Source: Persicaria tinctoria (lineage: Eukaryota; Streptophyta; Magnoliopsida; Caryophyllales; Polygonaceae). Taken from it: a stretch of DNA of 64,000 nt. Position 1 is the stretch's first letter, and every line of letters begins with the position of its first letter. Both the position numbers and the translations under genes were made by a program. The DNA lies in contig JBANSL010000006.1 of the NCBI GenBank assembly GCA_037127255.1, positions 84,065,350 through 84,129,349 of the forward strand. The letters are read 5' to 3'. The notes below the pieces were generated by a model that saw only the letters and a list, made by a program, of their open reading frames with translations, made no database searches and had not been told where the DNA came from. This document shows, piece by piece, positions 11,960 through 22,559 of the stretch.

Positions 11960-12660
11960 GCTAGAACAAGAGTAAGGGCAGCAATTTTCGGACTCTTACC
12001 TTCTGAATATTTTGAGAGAATGTTTAAGATAACACTTCCCTGAGTAGCCTGTTGACAGAAAAATAGAACCATTAACAATAATTGAGTGGAGATTGCCTGT
12101 AACAAGATAAGCTTGTAGAAAGTCACTCCCTCCTAGAATTAAGATAAATGTATAGAAGGTAATCTTGAACTCGTGTCCATGTATCTTGAGTTAATCAACC
12201 CAAACCTAGGATTTTGCTAGCCAGTTAGCCAAATACAAAGTACAGACCTTAGCCAAATGAATTTGTTTTTCTTTAATTTCAGTAGCTAAACATCGATTAA
12301 TAATCAACTGATTCAAATGAGAAAGCTTAAACTATATTGTATTGTATATTGACTCATCAAATTTGTTTCAAACATATATCTTTCTAAATGAGTTTATATG
12401 AACATAAAGAGAATTGGCTTGAAGCTAGCTAGTGTAGAAGAATAGAAACCTGAGTAGCAACAGGAGCAAATTCGAGACAATCAGGAGACCTTGTGTACAA
12501 ACAGTGGTAAAGTTAGCACGTCTGCAATCGCAAATACACTGGGATCTTGACTCATTTACCACACATTGAGATCGCCTGATATGAAGCTTGATATTCACCA
12601 ACTTGCCAGCTCTGTCCCAAATTTCAGTATGAAATGAAGTTAGTCTCTTCACTGCTTACA
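11960..12660 (-). other. Exon-like segments in the CACTA body, unidentified
   Basis: Minus strand. Near 12048-12000, ATQGSVILNILSKYSE is bounded by an AG before and GTAAGAG after. Near 12630-12480, IWDRAGKLVNIKLHIRRSQC continues VVNESRSQCICDCRRANF. Both look like protein sequence with plausible splice ends, but I cannot name the family. They may belong with the exon-like pieces at 9.9 and 10.6 kb. Confidence 0.3.
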
Positions 12661-14073
12661 TTGAGATGAATAAGCAGACAGCTACTAGGAGTTGATGAGA
12701 TGCAAACACGAACAAATTATTTGCAATCAAGTATTGCAAACAGAATACAGCATATAACATAATTTAAACAAGTAAACTAACTCTGTATGAACAATACATT
12801 TGGAGGGGAAACAGGAAAATGGATGATAAACAAGTAGCATTAACAAACCATTCTCCATGCCTAGTCTTCAAGATCTAATGGTTGAGCTGGGCTTGGCACA
12901 TAAAAACAAGAAGTCGCAAGGCACACCATATATATTGATAATAAGAAAGGCTTTATACTTTATTGAACAACAAACCCCATATAATCAGGAGATACTTGGC
13001 TACATATATACTACCATTAGAATCAAATTGCAATATGTTGGAAGCAGATAGAATCTAAAATTCAATTCAATGACATAAAGTTCAATACCTAAGTACAATG
13101 TCCAAGAGAAAAGGCAGGCAACATTTGTCAATAACAATTATAAATCTAAAATTCAATTCAATTACATAAAAGTTCGATACTTCAGTACATGTCCAAGAGA
13201 AAAAGCAAGCAACATTTATAAATAAAAAATATAAATTTATGCCTATAGTATTCATTATGTTAATAAGATTACTCATATAGCTTCTCAGATTTCAACAAAC
13301 CTCTATGTTTGGTTATGGATGCTTCAAAAATGGAAAAAAGAAAGCTCACTAGCATAAGCTGAAATTATTTAAGTTCAAGACTAATGAACATCAATCTCAG
13401 TCACAGGGCAAGAGCTCACTTTCTTCTACATCTAGCTACATGTCAATTAGGTTTTTGGCAAATACTAAAATGACCATACCTGTGTCTGCCATCAGATGAA
13501 CTCTTTATACTCAAGAGTCAAGACATATATGTTGGTTAATGCAACAAGCTCTAGGGAGATGTATGTTAACCAGCCACACAGTCAGGCATTTAGGCATCCA
13601 TGATGCTCAACATCTCCCTCCAACTTCGATCTAGCAAGGAAAATTAAATCAACAATGAAATATTGAAAAATAAAAAATAAAAACAAATATGAAAGCAGAA
13701 GATTGAAAGAAGGATTGAAATTCGATTAGAATTGAATAAAGGATTTCTAGGTTTTCAAATGTGGTTTACTTGATAGAAGTAAGTGAAAATTGAAAGTTGT
13801 CTTGCGCGAATCGGGATGCCGCGTGCCTGGTCTGGTCTCCCCCATCTTCTCGAGCACGGTCTTCTGCAGATGTTGCGTGCCTGGCCTCCCCCGTCTTCCT
13901 CGAGCACGGTTTGACCCCAAAACACAACAAACCCTAGATCTAAAAAAAAAAAAAATCGCACGACCAAGAATCGTAGATATCCAAATCGGAATTGGCCATA
14001 GATTCGAGAAAACGAAGCAAAAGAGAAGAGAAACAAGAGATGGAAAGAAAGAGAAGAGAAGAAGCATACGGAC

Positions 14074-14151
14074 CTGCTGCAGATCGAGCGAAGAGAATGG
14101 AGCTGGAGATAGGATATGGCCAACGGAGAGGTTAGGGTTCCTGGGTTCCAT
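14074..14151 (-). other. Possible first exon in the CACTA body
   Basis: Minus strand. An ATG at 14151 starts MEPRNPNLSVGHILSPAPFS then SLDLQQ, followed by a GT donor (gtccgta). The preceding 200 bases are CT-rich, as in plant gene leaders. This may be the start of a captured gene whose later exons lie towards 9.9 kb. The protein is not recognised. Confidence 0.35.
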
Positions 14152-14414
14152 GGGCGAGTGAAGCTGTGAAGGACGTCAGAGTCGGGTGTCCTTCTGAGCG
14201 TATGAATGAAGAATGGAGGAGAGTGTTTCTCACTTTTCAGATCTAGAGAATTTTGGGGGTTTTGCTGTACCGAGAGGAGGAAGGATTGGAAGAGGGGATG
14301 AAAAGCGTTTTCTAGCCCACCCAAAATAAATAAAGAGGGATTTCTAAAAAATTTCCAAGTGTATTTCATATGGGCGGGATTTGTCCCGCTTAATTTTTTT
14401 CCAAAAAATCATTT

Positions 14415-14545
14415 TTTTAACATCGGTCAAAAAATAATATGGTGTCTGTTTTTATTTTAACATCACAAATTTATTAACCGATGTCAAAAAAATGTTTTAC
14501 ATGGCATGTTTTTCTGACCGATGTTAATGAACCGATGTTAAATAA
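14415..14545. repeat. CACTA subterminal repeats, right
   Basis: Repeats of ACATCGG and CCGATGT in both orientations next to the right terminus, matching those at 9256-9560. Confidence 0.8.
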
Positions 14546-14564
14546 CAGAATTCTAGTAGTGGGA

Positions 14565-14743
14565 GGAGAGGGAAATTTGTGTAACAGATTCTTGATTATT
14601 CACAAAATGAGTGTACAGAATTTTTTATACTGGCTTTACATGTATGGGCCTAATCCTATACAATTTGTCTAAGCCCACTCAGCCTTGTAACAAACAGACC
14701 CACTTACTAACAAACTAACAAACTCGGTCTCTCCATTCCAACA
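14565..14743 (-). repeat. Copia 5' LTR, outer part
   Basis: Continues the LTR from ggagaggg to ctccattccaaca, matching 4744-4923. The TSD TGGTG follows. Confidence 0.92.
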
Positions 14744-14748
14744 TGGTG

Positions 14749-15830
14749 TGGCTAGTGGTCGTACGTCTTCATATAGATTATTGCGCGCTCTACATATTTA
14801 TTTATATCGTTACTTATTAAGATTCTCTTTAAATTTCAGCTAATAAATAGCTTGGTACTTCAATTCATCAACTTGTTTAAAAAAACAGATGGATCGGATG
14901 TGATCAAGTGAAGAGTTGAACCAGATTTCAGTTAGACGTGTTCGAGTGTCAAGTGTCAAGTGTAATTACGAGTACGATTGAAATCAGTAGTATTTGGTGA
15001 TATTGATGCTTAATTAACAAAGTGTAGATTGAACATATATATTCACCACTTGTTATATATGGGGACTGTCACGTACGATACTCATCATCAACTAATCAAC
15101 ATCAGCATGTCTCATATATACAAGAGTCACCACTGAACTCATTCTTGAAACCACGCTAATGACGAATCTTATAAAATGTATACGGATCGGATTCATGAGA
15201 TGCTGACGTACATGACAGATGCAATTAATAAGAAAAAATATGAGCACCGCATGCCCCCCATGGGAGCGAGTAGCTTAATGTCCCAAAATCTGAGCACCTA
15301 TGCACTATCACTGATGTGTCGTCGACTTCTCACGTGGTTGTCAACCCAATTATTACTTCTACTAGAAATATTATAACCCAATTTTGGATCTTCCTACACC
15401 ATATCAATTAAGTATCACAAATCGTTCTTACAAGACATGCTAGCTACATAGGGATTAAGGCCCGCAAGCGGTGAAGCTATAATCCTAGTGCGATGTGATT
15501 ATACCAAAATATAATCAACAACATTAGATATAATAACACAAGAAACATGAAAATAAACATAGAAAGAACTATATATAAGTCTAAACTCTCGACTCAACCA
15601 ACCATGTCTTGAATTGAGGACCAAACCGAAGAGAGTTAGCAATTCATGAACTTACCAAATATCTAAACATCCAATCTTTAAATGCTTCTTATGAAAACTA
15701 AATGGAAATTGAATATTGAAAGTGGTGAATGATCCGTTGTGTTCTGTACTCTGCTCGGCCTAACAAGGGCCTTCCATATGCTTAGGATTGACCCTAACAA
15801 AACCCTACTTGGCCTTGAAAAGATATAATA
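14749..15830. other. AT-rich spacer
   Basis: About 1.1 kb with no recognisable gene, RNA or element end. Short open frames (for example 15176-15376) show no family pattern. Confidence 0.5.
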
Positions 15831-16023
15831 AAAGGGGCATTTTGCTAAATGGCCACGAAATCCGTCCTATTTTGTGAAATAGCCGCGTTTTGGGACAATT
15901 TTGTGATATGTCCCCAATATAAACCTTTTTTCTCTCTCCCGTCCTCATTCTCTCCTCTCTCTCCCCGGACCTCTCTCGCTCTCTCGATCTCTTCTCCCCT
16001 CATGCCAGATCTGTTGTATTGCC

Positions 16024-16250
16024 ATGGATTCGACGGCCTCCGACGACGATGTTGCTGGACGACGACGACGTTTCTCGAGCGCCGAAGGCGGTGGCGAGCG
16101 AGCGCCAGATCTAGCGCCGGATGCGGCCGTCCGAGATCTAGAGCGAGAGGCCGAATCTCGGAGCGAGAGCGCCGAGACATGGAGCAATCTGCGCCGAGAC
16201 CTGGAGCAATCCCCGGTCAAAAATCAGATCCACGCCTCCTGGTGGAAGGT
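16024..16250 (+). other. GC-rich candidate first exon in the Pack-MULE
   Basis: An ATG at 16024 opens MDSTASDDDVAGRRRRFSSA and runs Arg/Glu-rich to WWK, followed by a GT donor (gtgagcgagc). The frame has no family similarity that I recognise and may be open only because the DNA is GC-rich. It could be a transcript leader fused to the exons at 17.7-18.5 kb. Confidence 0.25.
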
Positions 16251-16350
16251 GAGCGAGCAATGACGTCGAGCGAGCGGAGCGAGCGAGGTCGAGGGAGCGG
16301 CTCTTCTTTCTCCTCTCGCTGCTCTTCTTCCTCCTCTCGCCGATTTCCTT

Positions 16351-16446
16351 ATCAATCGATCTTCCGTCGATTGATAAGAAACTCGAACTGGTGAGCTTCC
16401 TAGGGTTTAGAAATCTATCAATCGATCGAAGATCGATTGATAGATT
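16351..16446. repeat. Two short palindromes around ATCAATCGATC
   Basis: At 16412-16446 two perfect 16-bp arms (aatctatcaatcgatc and its complement) flank a 3-base loop. Just upstream (16350-16376) a second, related palindrome has arms tatcaatcga/tcgattgata. Together they could form two stem-loops in a transcript crossing this leader-like region. Confidence 0.7.
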
Positions 16447-16946
16447 GCTTCCCTCCTGGAGGGCGGCGAAGGAACTCCGACTTAGGGTTCCACCTAGAAC
16501 TCAAGTCGGGATCGTTGGATCGGTGTTGAATGATGCACCTACTTCAAGTTCCCCACTGGACGCTTCTTCGATGGCCGCCTCATCTCTGATTTCATTGTTA
16601 AGCTATGTGTGCTATATATTGTATTGTATTCAGCTTGATTGCATACTGGTTTTTGATATATTCCAAATTAGCTTTATCAATTTGAAGTAAGCAACGGTCC
16701 AAGAATTTCACTCAGGGTATTAGGTGGTTGATGTTATTAACTTATTGGAAGAAAGTACAAGAACATCTGTTATTCTCTGTTGTTCTAGTTCAATGGAAGA
16801 GGACCTTTATGTGGTTTGATGTAATTTTCTTGATCATAAATTCATCTATTTCTATTATGTAGCTTCTGTATAGAAACTGAGGGCTGTATTATTTGGAAAT
16901 CTTAATGGTTTATTTGTCATATTGTGGTTCTGGCATGATCTTTCTG

Positions 16947-17090
16947 GCAGCTTGCTTATGAGTCATACCCTAAAGTCCTAAACGTGTTATGCGATGAAGA
17001 AGTTGAGCCAATATGTTCCACTGTTTCTGCCAGCAATAATTACGATTCTGAAGATTATCCATGGATGCATCTCGAATACTACTATTATCA
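16947..17090 (+). other. Exon-like segment, unidentified
   Basis: After an AG acceptor (tctggcag) the frame reads LAYESYPKVLNVLCDEEVEP then ICSTVSASNNYDSEDYPWMH and ends at a TAG near 17088. It looks like protein but I cannot name it. It lies between the GC-rich leader and the DCN1-like exons of the Pack-MULE. Confidence 0.3.
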
Positions 17091-17736
17091 ATAGTTGCAT
17101 CAGACACTTCAGTTTCGGTCCGCCTTGAACAGATGATGTATTCGTCACACATTAACAGGTTACTCATCGACCATGTGCCTTATTACTGTTGTTTGAGCCC
17201 ACCTCCCCAAACTAATTGCACATGTTGTGTTATGCGTGGGTTAGCTGCCTCATTATATCTTGTCTCCTACAACCTTAATAATTGAAACCTTGTTCATCTC
17301 ACCAGAGGTGTATGATTTATCAGTGTTTATGCTTGTACTATCTGCAATGTGTGTGTGTGCAATGTGCATATATATTTCGTCATCTGGTGTTTATTTGTTC
17401 TAAGGATTTTAGATGGTTAATGGCTGCTAGTTATTACCAATGTTGCACATTTGTTACTTTTATGGATGTTGAAGGGTTTGCATCAATGTTTATAGTTTCC
17501 ATTCTGGTGTGGATAAGCATAATTTCATTATAGAACCTTATTTTCAGCATTCAATTCTAGATGATTCCAGTCCTTGAATGTCATGTTTAGTTGTTTACCA
17601 TTTTAAACTTGTCTGCAAGATACTCTCTCACAATTTATTTTCCAAGTGGTTATCTTAGTGAATGTTTTATTTGTGTGTGTGTACACGTACATAAATAAGC
17701 TGATTTCTTGCTGACATAATTTTAAAAAAAAAACAG

Positions 17737-18497
17737 CCCAGAAGGAATTGAGAAACTGTGTTCAGAAATGGAGATAGATCACACCGATATTAGAATACTG
17801 ATGCTTGCTTGGTGAGGAAATTCTACTTTCTGAAGTCCTTAATTCAGTTCTTTCATTCTCTGATCTTTTTACTAAGTTATCTTTATCTGATTCTCAGGAA
17901 GATGCAAGCTGAGAAGCCGGGGTACTTCACCCTGGTAATGTGATTCTCTGCTTTGTCCATTGAACTCTGAGTTTTAAGACCAATATTCAGTTCGGAATTA
18001 ATGTTCACTGATCGGTTGGCCACTTTGCTGAATCTAAATTTATGTTTCTGTATATGTATTGATATCTTATTCCTTTTAAATTTTAATCATTTGTCCTCCT
18101 AAAAGCTGGAATTCCTTTTAATCTATTGTTCTCCTAAAAGCTGGAATGTGTGTTTATTAGGCTTTCTACAAGGGGCCTTTGAACATGTTGTGTGGCTCCT
18201 CACTACTTCAGGCTCATTGTCGAAAGCCCTAACTGTGTGTGCCATGATCAAACTAATGATATTATATTGGCTTCACATTGCATTTCACCACTATTAATGA
18301 TTCTACCTTTGCTAGAAACACAGACTTGCTATAGATTGTTGGGAGAACAATGGAAGCACTGTATACTTGTTTCACAGTTGTGATATTGTTGACTAGATAG
18401 TTTCCTTTGGCAGGAAGAGTGGCGTCGATGCCTTAAGCCATTACGTGTTGATACCATAGCTAAATTGAAAAAGGGGCTTCCTGAGCTTGAAAACGAG
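17737..18497 (+). pseudogene. DCN1-like (cullin neddylation) gene fragment, three exons
   Basis: Three consecutive exons of a DCN1/DCUN1-type protein, which promotes NEDD8 attachment to cullins through its PONY domain. Exon 1 (17737-17811) reads PEGIEKLCSEMEIDHTDIRI then LMLAW. Exon 2 (17898-17934) reads KMQAEKPGYFTL. Exon 3 (18414-18497) reads EEWRRCLKPLRVDTIAKLKK then GLPELENE. All splice sites are GT/AG, the phases agree and there is no stop or frameshift, so the piece could still be spliced and translated. The rest of the PONY domain (which would continue V..P..F..FY.YAF) is missing; after 18497 the DNA leads to an unrelated ARM-like exon. I therefore class it as a captured fragment. Confidence 0.85.
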
Positions 18498-18768
18498 GTA
18501 TTTGTTTTGGAGTTGTTCCTATTTATTCATCCTCTACTCCTTTCTTTGGGACTAGATCTGCAGCGTCATAATTTTGTGAAACCCAAAGTTTCCTACAACA
18601 TGTTTACCACGTCAATGGCGCTATCCAGGTTTGCGCTCTGCTCCTCTTTTATTTACCACGTCAATGGATTCAGCCTTTGTGCAAGCAAGTGCTGAGTGCT
18701 CATAACATGTTTCACATTTCATTCAAAACAACTTTCCCGCTTGCTGAAACGCTTGTCATCCTTTGTAG

Positions 18769-19014
18769 GCATTGCTCAAGCTGGTATCCGAATGTTCTTC
18801 CTTAGCCTTGAACCCAACAAGGAAAGACGCCTTGAACCAGTCGCCTTTAAAGATCGTGCTGTTCACTTTGGCCAAGATGTGTGCGCACTCGCCTTGTCGA
18901 CAAGTCCTCCGGTCATCAGACTTGTTTGTCACAATCTCTAGGCTTAAGCAGTCACCAGATTCGACTATTTCAAACTATGCTGCAATCATCTGTGATAATA
19001 CAGTGATATATTGA
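18769..19014 (+). pseudogene. ARM-repeat-like C-terminal exon
   Basis: After an AG acceptor (tcctttgtag) the frame reads ALLKLVSECSSLALNPTRKD then ALNQSPLKIVLFTLAKMCAH, and later RQVLRSSDLFVTISRLKQSP, ending at TGA 19012-19014. The alternating helix pattern (LLKLV, FTLAKMC, ISRLKQSPD) is that of an ARM/HEAT repeat, resembling the ends of plant ARM-repeat proteins. The exact family is uncertain. It lies 272 bp downstream of the DCN1-like donor, so the two could be spliced into one chimaeric mRNA; I infer this arrangement from position only. Confidence 0.45.
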
Positions 19015-19300
19015 TTATCATGAAGCTTCTGGCTTCTTATTGAGCTAGAGCAATGTGGTTTCCAACTAGAATATTAATACAGTGATATATTGATTATTTT
19101 GTCTCACGTTTTGGCTTCTTATTGCATGAAATGGCATCAACTTTTATAGGATGAGCAAAGTGATTAACAAGTATGTGAAATGCAGGTTTAGTTGACTCTC
19201 GATAATACGGAAGTATTAAACAAAATATTCCATTAATCTCATACTTTGTGTCCTGTATTATTAGTATTAAACAAAATATTCCATTAGTCTCATACTTTGT

Positions 19301-19473
19301 GTCGTGCAACTCTTAAAATAGAGTCGTGCAACTCTTACAACAGAGTCGTGCAACTCTTAAAACATAGTCGTGCAACTCTTACAATAGAGTCGTGCAAATC
19401 TTAAAACAAGAGTCGTGCAACTCTTATAACAGAGTCGTGCAACTCTTACAACAGAGTTGTGCAACTCTAAAAT
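19301..19473. repeat. 22-bp minisatellite, array A
   Basis: Tandem copies of a 22-bp unit, gtcgtgcaactcttaaaaca plus ga, with small variants (cttaca, cttata, an extra a before gag). This is the first of four arrays of the same unit. Confidence 0.9.
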
Positions 19474-19904
19474 TTCATAGTGATATTCATAAAATTTATA
19501 GTTTTATTCATGCAAACTAAAATCTAATTTGATTCTTCTTAAACTAAAAATCTAATTTGGGCACATTATAATATTATTCTTGCACTTTTTAATCTAATTT
19601 GGTTCTTAAACTGTATTTTAAAGTTGCACAACTGTAGTTTAGAGTTCCACAACTGTAGTGTCAGCATCTTTTTCTATTTTGTTAATTAGAGAAAACAACT
19701 AGTGTCAACGGTGTTTGCAATTTAGTGATGAAAATGTATTGATCAATTTTATTTCTTTATAACCTTGTCAGCATTAAAATTGCAAACACCGCTGACACAA
19801 CCTTTAATTTCTAAAAAGATGCTCTATTCACTTTGGTTCATGAATTGTATCCTCTATTCACTTTGGTTCATGCATATTAACCTATAAAGGTAGAGAGACA
19901 CATG
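19474..19904. other. AT-rich spacer between minisatellite arrays
   Basis: Contains gtgcaaactaaaatctaattt-type phrases and a short inverted pair (tcaacggtgtttgcaattta near 19706 and its partial complement near 19773). No coding evidence. Confidence 0.5.
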
Positions 19905-20291
19905 AACTCTTAAAACAGTGTCGTGCAACTCTTAAAACCGAGTCGTGCAACTCTTAAAACAGAGTTGTGCAACTCTTAAAACAGAGGCATGCAACTCTTA
20001 CAAGAGAGTCGTGCAACTCTTAAAACAAGAGTCGTGCAACTGTTAAAATAGTGTCGTGCAACTCTTAAAACCGAGTCATGCAACTCTTAAAACAGAGGCG
20101 TGCAACTCTTACAAGAGAGTCGTGCAACTCTTAAAACAAGAGTCGTGCAATTGTTACAACATAGTCGTGCAACTATTAAAACAGAGTCGTGCAACTCTTA
20201 AAACATGGTCGTGCAACTCTTAAAACAGAGTCGTGCAACTCTTGCAACATAGTCGTGCAACTCTTACAACATAGTCGTGCAACTCTTACAA
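19905..20291. repeat. 22-bp minisatellite, array B
   Basis: About 17 copies of the 22-bp gtcgtgcaactcttaaaaca unit with several variants. A higher-order repeat is visible: a block of about 130 bp starting cagtgtcgtgcaactc recurs near 20050. Confidence 0.9.
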
Positions 20292-20908
20292 TAATATTGA
20301 GAGAACATAAAATCATGGTGAGAACAATTTCAGAAATCTCGATTGTTTTGCAAAAAATTACCTATTGTTGAGCAAAAATAAGAGTAAGTTCTGCAAATAT
20401 AAGAGGACCTTGTGCAAATTTAATCATAAGTTGTGCAAATATAACCCTAGTCTAGTTTTTATTTATTTTATTTTTTAACCTTTTATCGTGCAAATATAAG
20501 AGTACTTTGTGCAAATATAACCATAAATTGTGCAAATATGATCCAAGTAGAGTTTAGAGTTTCACTTTTTTCCATGTCAGCACTTTTTTTAGAGTTGCAC
20601 AAGCATGGATAACAATTTCACAAAGAATCGAAGAAGCACATGACAAATGAATCATAAGCCGATCAAATGATGTCGAACAATTCCATCAAGCCTGGAAAAC
20701 AATTTCACAAATATGATCCAAATCTATTTTTTTTTTCTACATGGATAACAATTTTTTTTACTTGATAATATTATTCGTGCGCATTTTATTCTAATTTGTG
20801 CACTTTTTATTCTATTTGTGTCAGCACTTTTTTCAAATAATTTTTTTTTCACGTCAGCACTTTTTTAAAATAAGATCATGTTGAGAATAAATTCACAAGT
20901 CTCGTTTG
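20292..20908. repeat. Degenerate GTGCAAATATAA repeats
   Basis: AT-rich DNA with repeated ttgtgcaaatataa and ttgtgcaaatatgatcc phrases. Very similar phrases occur at 51.9-52.1 kb, so the two loci share an element family. Confidence 0.5.
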
Positions 20909-21230
20909 TCGTGCAAATCTTAAAATAGAGTCGTGCATTTCTTACAACAGAGTCGTGCAACACTTCCAACAGAGGTGTGCAACTCTTAAAATAGAGTTGT
21001 GCAACTCTTACAACAGAGTCGTGCAACTCTTAAAACAGAGTCGTGCAACTCTTATAACAGAGTCGTGCAACTGTTAAAACAGAGTCGTGCAACTCTTAAA
21101 ACAGAGTCGTGCAACTCTTATAACAGAGTCGTGCAACTCTTAAAACAGAGTCGTGCAACTCTTATAACAGAGTCGTGCAACTCTTAAAACAGAGTCGTGC
21201 AACTCTTACAACAGAGTCGTGCAACTCTAA
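20909..21230. repeat. 22-bp minisatellite, array C
   Basis: About 14 copies, the most regular array, with alternation of aaaac and ataac variants giving a 44-bp second-order period. Because 3 x 22 is a multiple of 3, one frame stays open and repeats QLLKQSRATLKTESCNS; this is a by-product and not a gene. Confidence 0.92.
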
Positions 21231-21596
21231 AATTTCATAGTGTTATTCATGAAGTTTATAGTTTTATTCATACAAACTAAAATCTAATTTTAAAATGTAT
21301 GTTAATCATTTACATTATGTTTATAATATAATTTTAAAATTTTACGCAATAATGTATGTTTAATTGACATAATTTACAAGGTATTTCATTTAAAATTTAC
21401 TCTATTTTAAACCCATTGTAAAATGGGTGAATCAAACACTATTAAAGTGTTTATAACTATAATTACATTCTAATGATAATGCATTGGAATCCAAACACAC
21501 CCTAAGCTTCAAATACAAAAATATCCTTTATGACTAGCTACTAAAGCTATAGGCTATATTGATGCAAATTAACCTATAAAGGTAGAGAGACACATG

Positions 21597-21703
21597 AACT
21601 CTTAAAACAGTGTCGTGCAACTCTTAAAACCGAGTCGTGCAACTCTTAAAACAGAGTCGTGCAACTCTTAAAATAGAGTCGTGCAACTCTTAAAATTTCT
21701 CGA
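21597..21703. repeat. 22-bp minisatellite, array D
   Basis: Five copies of the same unit, preceded by the phrase cctataaaggtagagagacacatgaa that also precedes array B (near 19880). The flank and array were therefore duplicated together. Confidence 0.88.
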
Positions 21704-22190
21704 AGATGAGTGATCAATTTTTAGTATAAATCTCTTATGATTGCCATAATACACGTATGCCGATGATCCTGTTTTTAGCTTCTTTGATCTTTAATTATGC
21801 ATTAATCTAACTTAATATAATTTTAGACATTGAAATAAGAACATGCAGTGTACTCTGCTAAATAATATATCAACTTGAGAATAGATGACAGATGAGCCTT
21901 GAAGCCAAATCTCTGAACTGCAATTACAACAGCACGGAATTTAGTATACTCCGTAATTCTTAACTGCCAGAACAGATATATGACATCATTTAGCAGTTTA
22001 GAAGGCCAGAAGCCCCCCAATGTATATGCTTTTCTTCCAGCACCAAACCAAAAATTCAATTAATTAACTTTAGCATCAGCATCCAATACATTACTAAAAC
22101 AAAATGGAAAACTAGAAACAGCAGATGAAACAAAATAGCTATTAGGTCTAAGCCCAGGCAGAAAATGTGTTGTATTATTCGCCTGCCTTC
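21704..22190. other. AT-rich spacer
   Basis: No coding, RNA or repeat feature recognised. Confidence 0.45.
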
Positions 22191-22194
22191 GGAC

Positions 22195-22555
22195 ATACAT
22201 CCACCTACACTCCCCAAAACCAGCCCCCTATGCTCTTGATCTCCTGCAACATGTAACCCAACTGTCCCAACGGCAAGGTCCCTCCAGGTTAGTCACTAGC
22301 GGCTGACGGTCTGACTCAACCCAGATTCTCTCTAGATCCTCTTGGCAGACGTGTTCACTGGTCCCTTCCGGCCTCTCTTTGATCATTACCCACAACCCGA
22401 CATCGCGCATGAATACCCAGGAACTCCTCGTGCTGACTTAACACATCCTCCAACACCTTACTCGCTTGAACCCGTACACCTTCGAACAACCTTTTGTTCC
22501 TCGCAATCCAAACATCGTGCAATGTGGATGCCCACCTCCCATGGTCCTCCACCCT
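22195..22555 (-). pseudogene. LINE-type RNase H tail remnant
   Basis: Minus strand. HGRWASTLHDVWIARNKRLF then EGVRVQASKVLEDVL is the zf-RVT to RNase H linker typical of plant LINE (RVT_3) proteins. After a frame change, EDLERIWVESDRQPLV and later LQEIKSIGGWF fit the RNase H domain (VESDS.LAV...LL.DI). At least one frameshift separates the parts and the middle of RNase H is missing. It is a short dead scrap inside the Pack-MULE. Confidence 0.65.
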
Positions 22556-22559
22556 GAAA

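Larger units (their letters stand above)
9239..14561. mobile_element. Non-autonomous CACTA (En/Spm) element nested in the copia LTR
   Basis: The termini are inverted: CACTACTAGAA at 9239 and TTCTAGTAGTG ending at 14561. The flanking triplets AGA (9236-9238) and GGA (14562-14564) are the expected 3-bp duplication with one change, and the LTR rejoins exactly when the element is removed. Subterminal regions (9256-9560 and 14415-14545) are packed with ACATCGG and CCGATGT motifs in both orientations, the usual transposase-binding pattern of CACTA elements. No TNP2 or TNPA coding sequence was seen. The 5.3-kb body instead holds a tRNA-like sequence and exon-like pieces on the minus strand, including one from ferritin. 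Confidence 0.93.
4671..14743 (-). mobile_element. Ty1/copia LTR retrotransposon interrupted by a CACTA element
   Basis: A complete copia element read on the minus strand. The 3' LTR is at 4671-4923. The 5' LTR starts at 9166 and resumes after the nested CACTA insertion, ending at 14743. The LTRs run TG...CA and the host sequence TGGTG is duplicated at 4666-4670 and 14744-14748. The primer-binding site TGGTATCAGAGC (9154-9165, minus) matches the 3' end of initiator tRNA-Met, and a purine tract (GAAGAGGGGA) lies next to the 3' LTR. Domain order gag, protease, integrase, RT, RNase H is that of copia. Removing the 5.3-kb insertion leaves about 4.7 kb, normal for the group. Confidence 0.95.

Noticed and set aside
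13747..14369. Two long minus-strand frames in the right part of the nested CACTA element
   Set aside because: They run through a CT-rich leader and a splice donor; only the short ATG exon (14151-14074) is plausible.
20999..21187. Open frame with repeated QSRATLKTESCNS peptide
   Set aside because: The frame is open because three 22-bp units make a multiple of 3 without stops; other frames and arrays give different peptides.
19301..21703. Regular short repeats resembling a CRISPR array
   Set aside because: The units are directly adjacent with no unique spacers, the host is a plant nucleus and no cas-like genes occur. It is a minisatellite.
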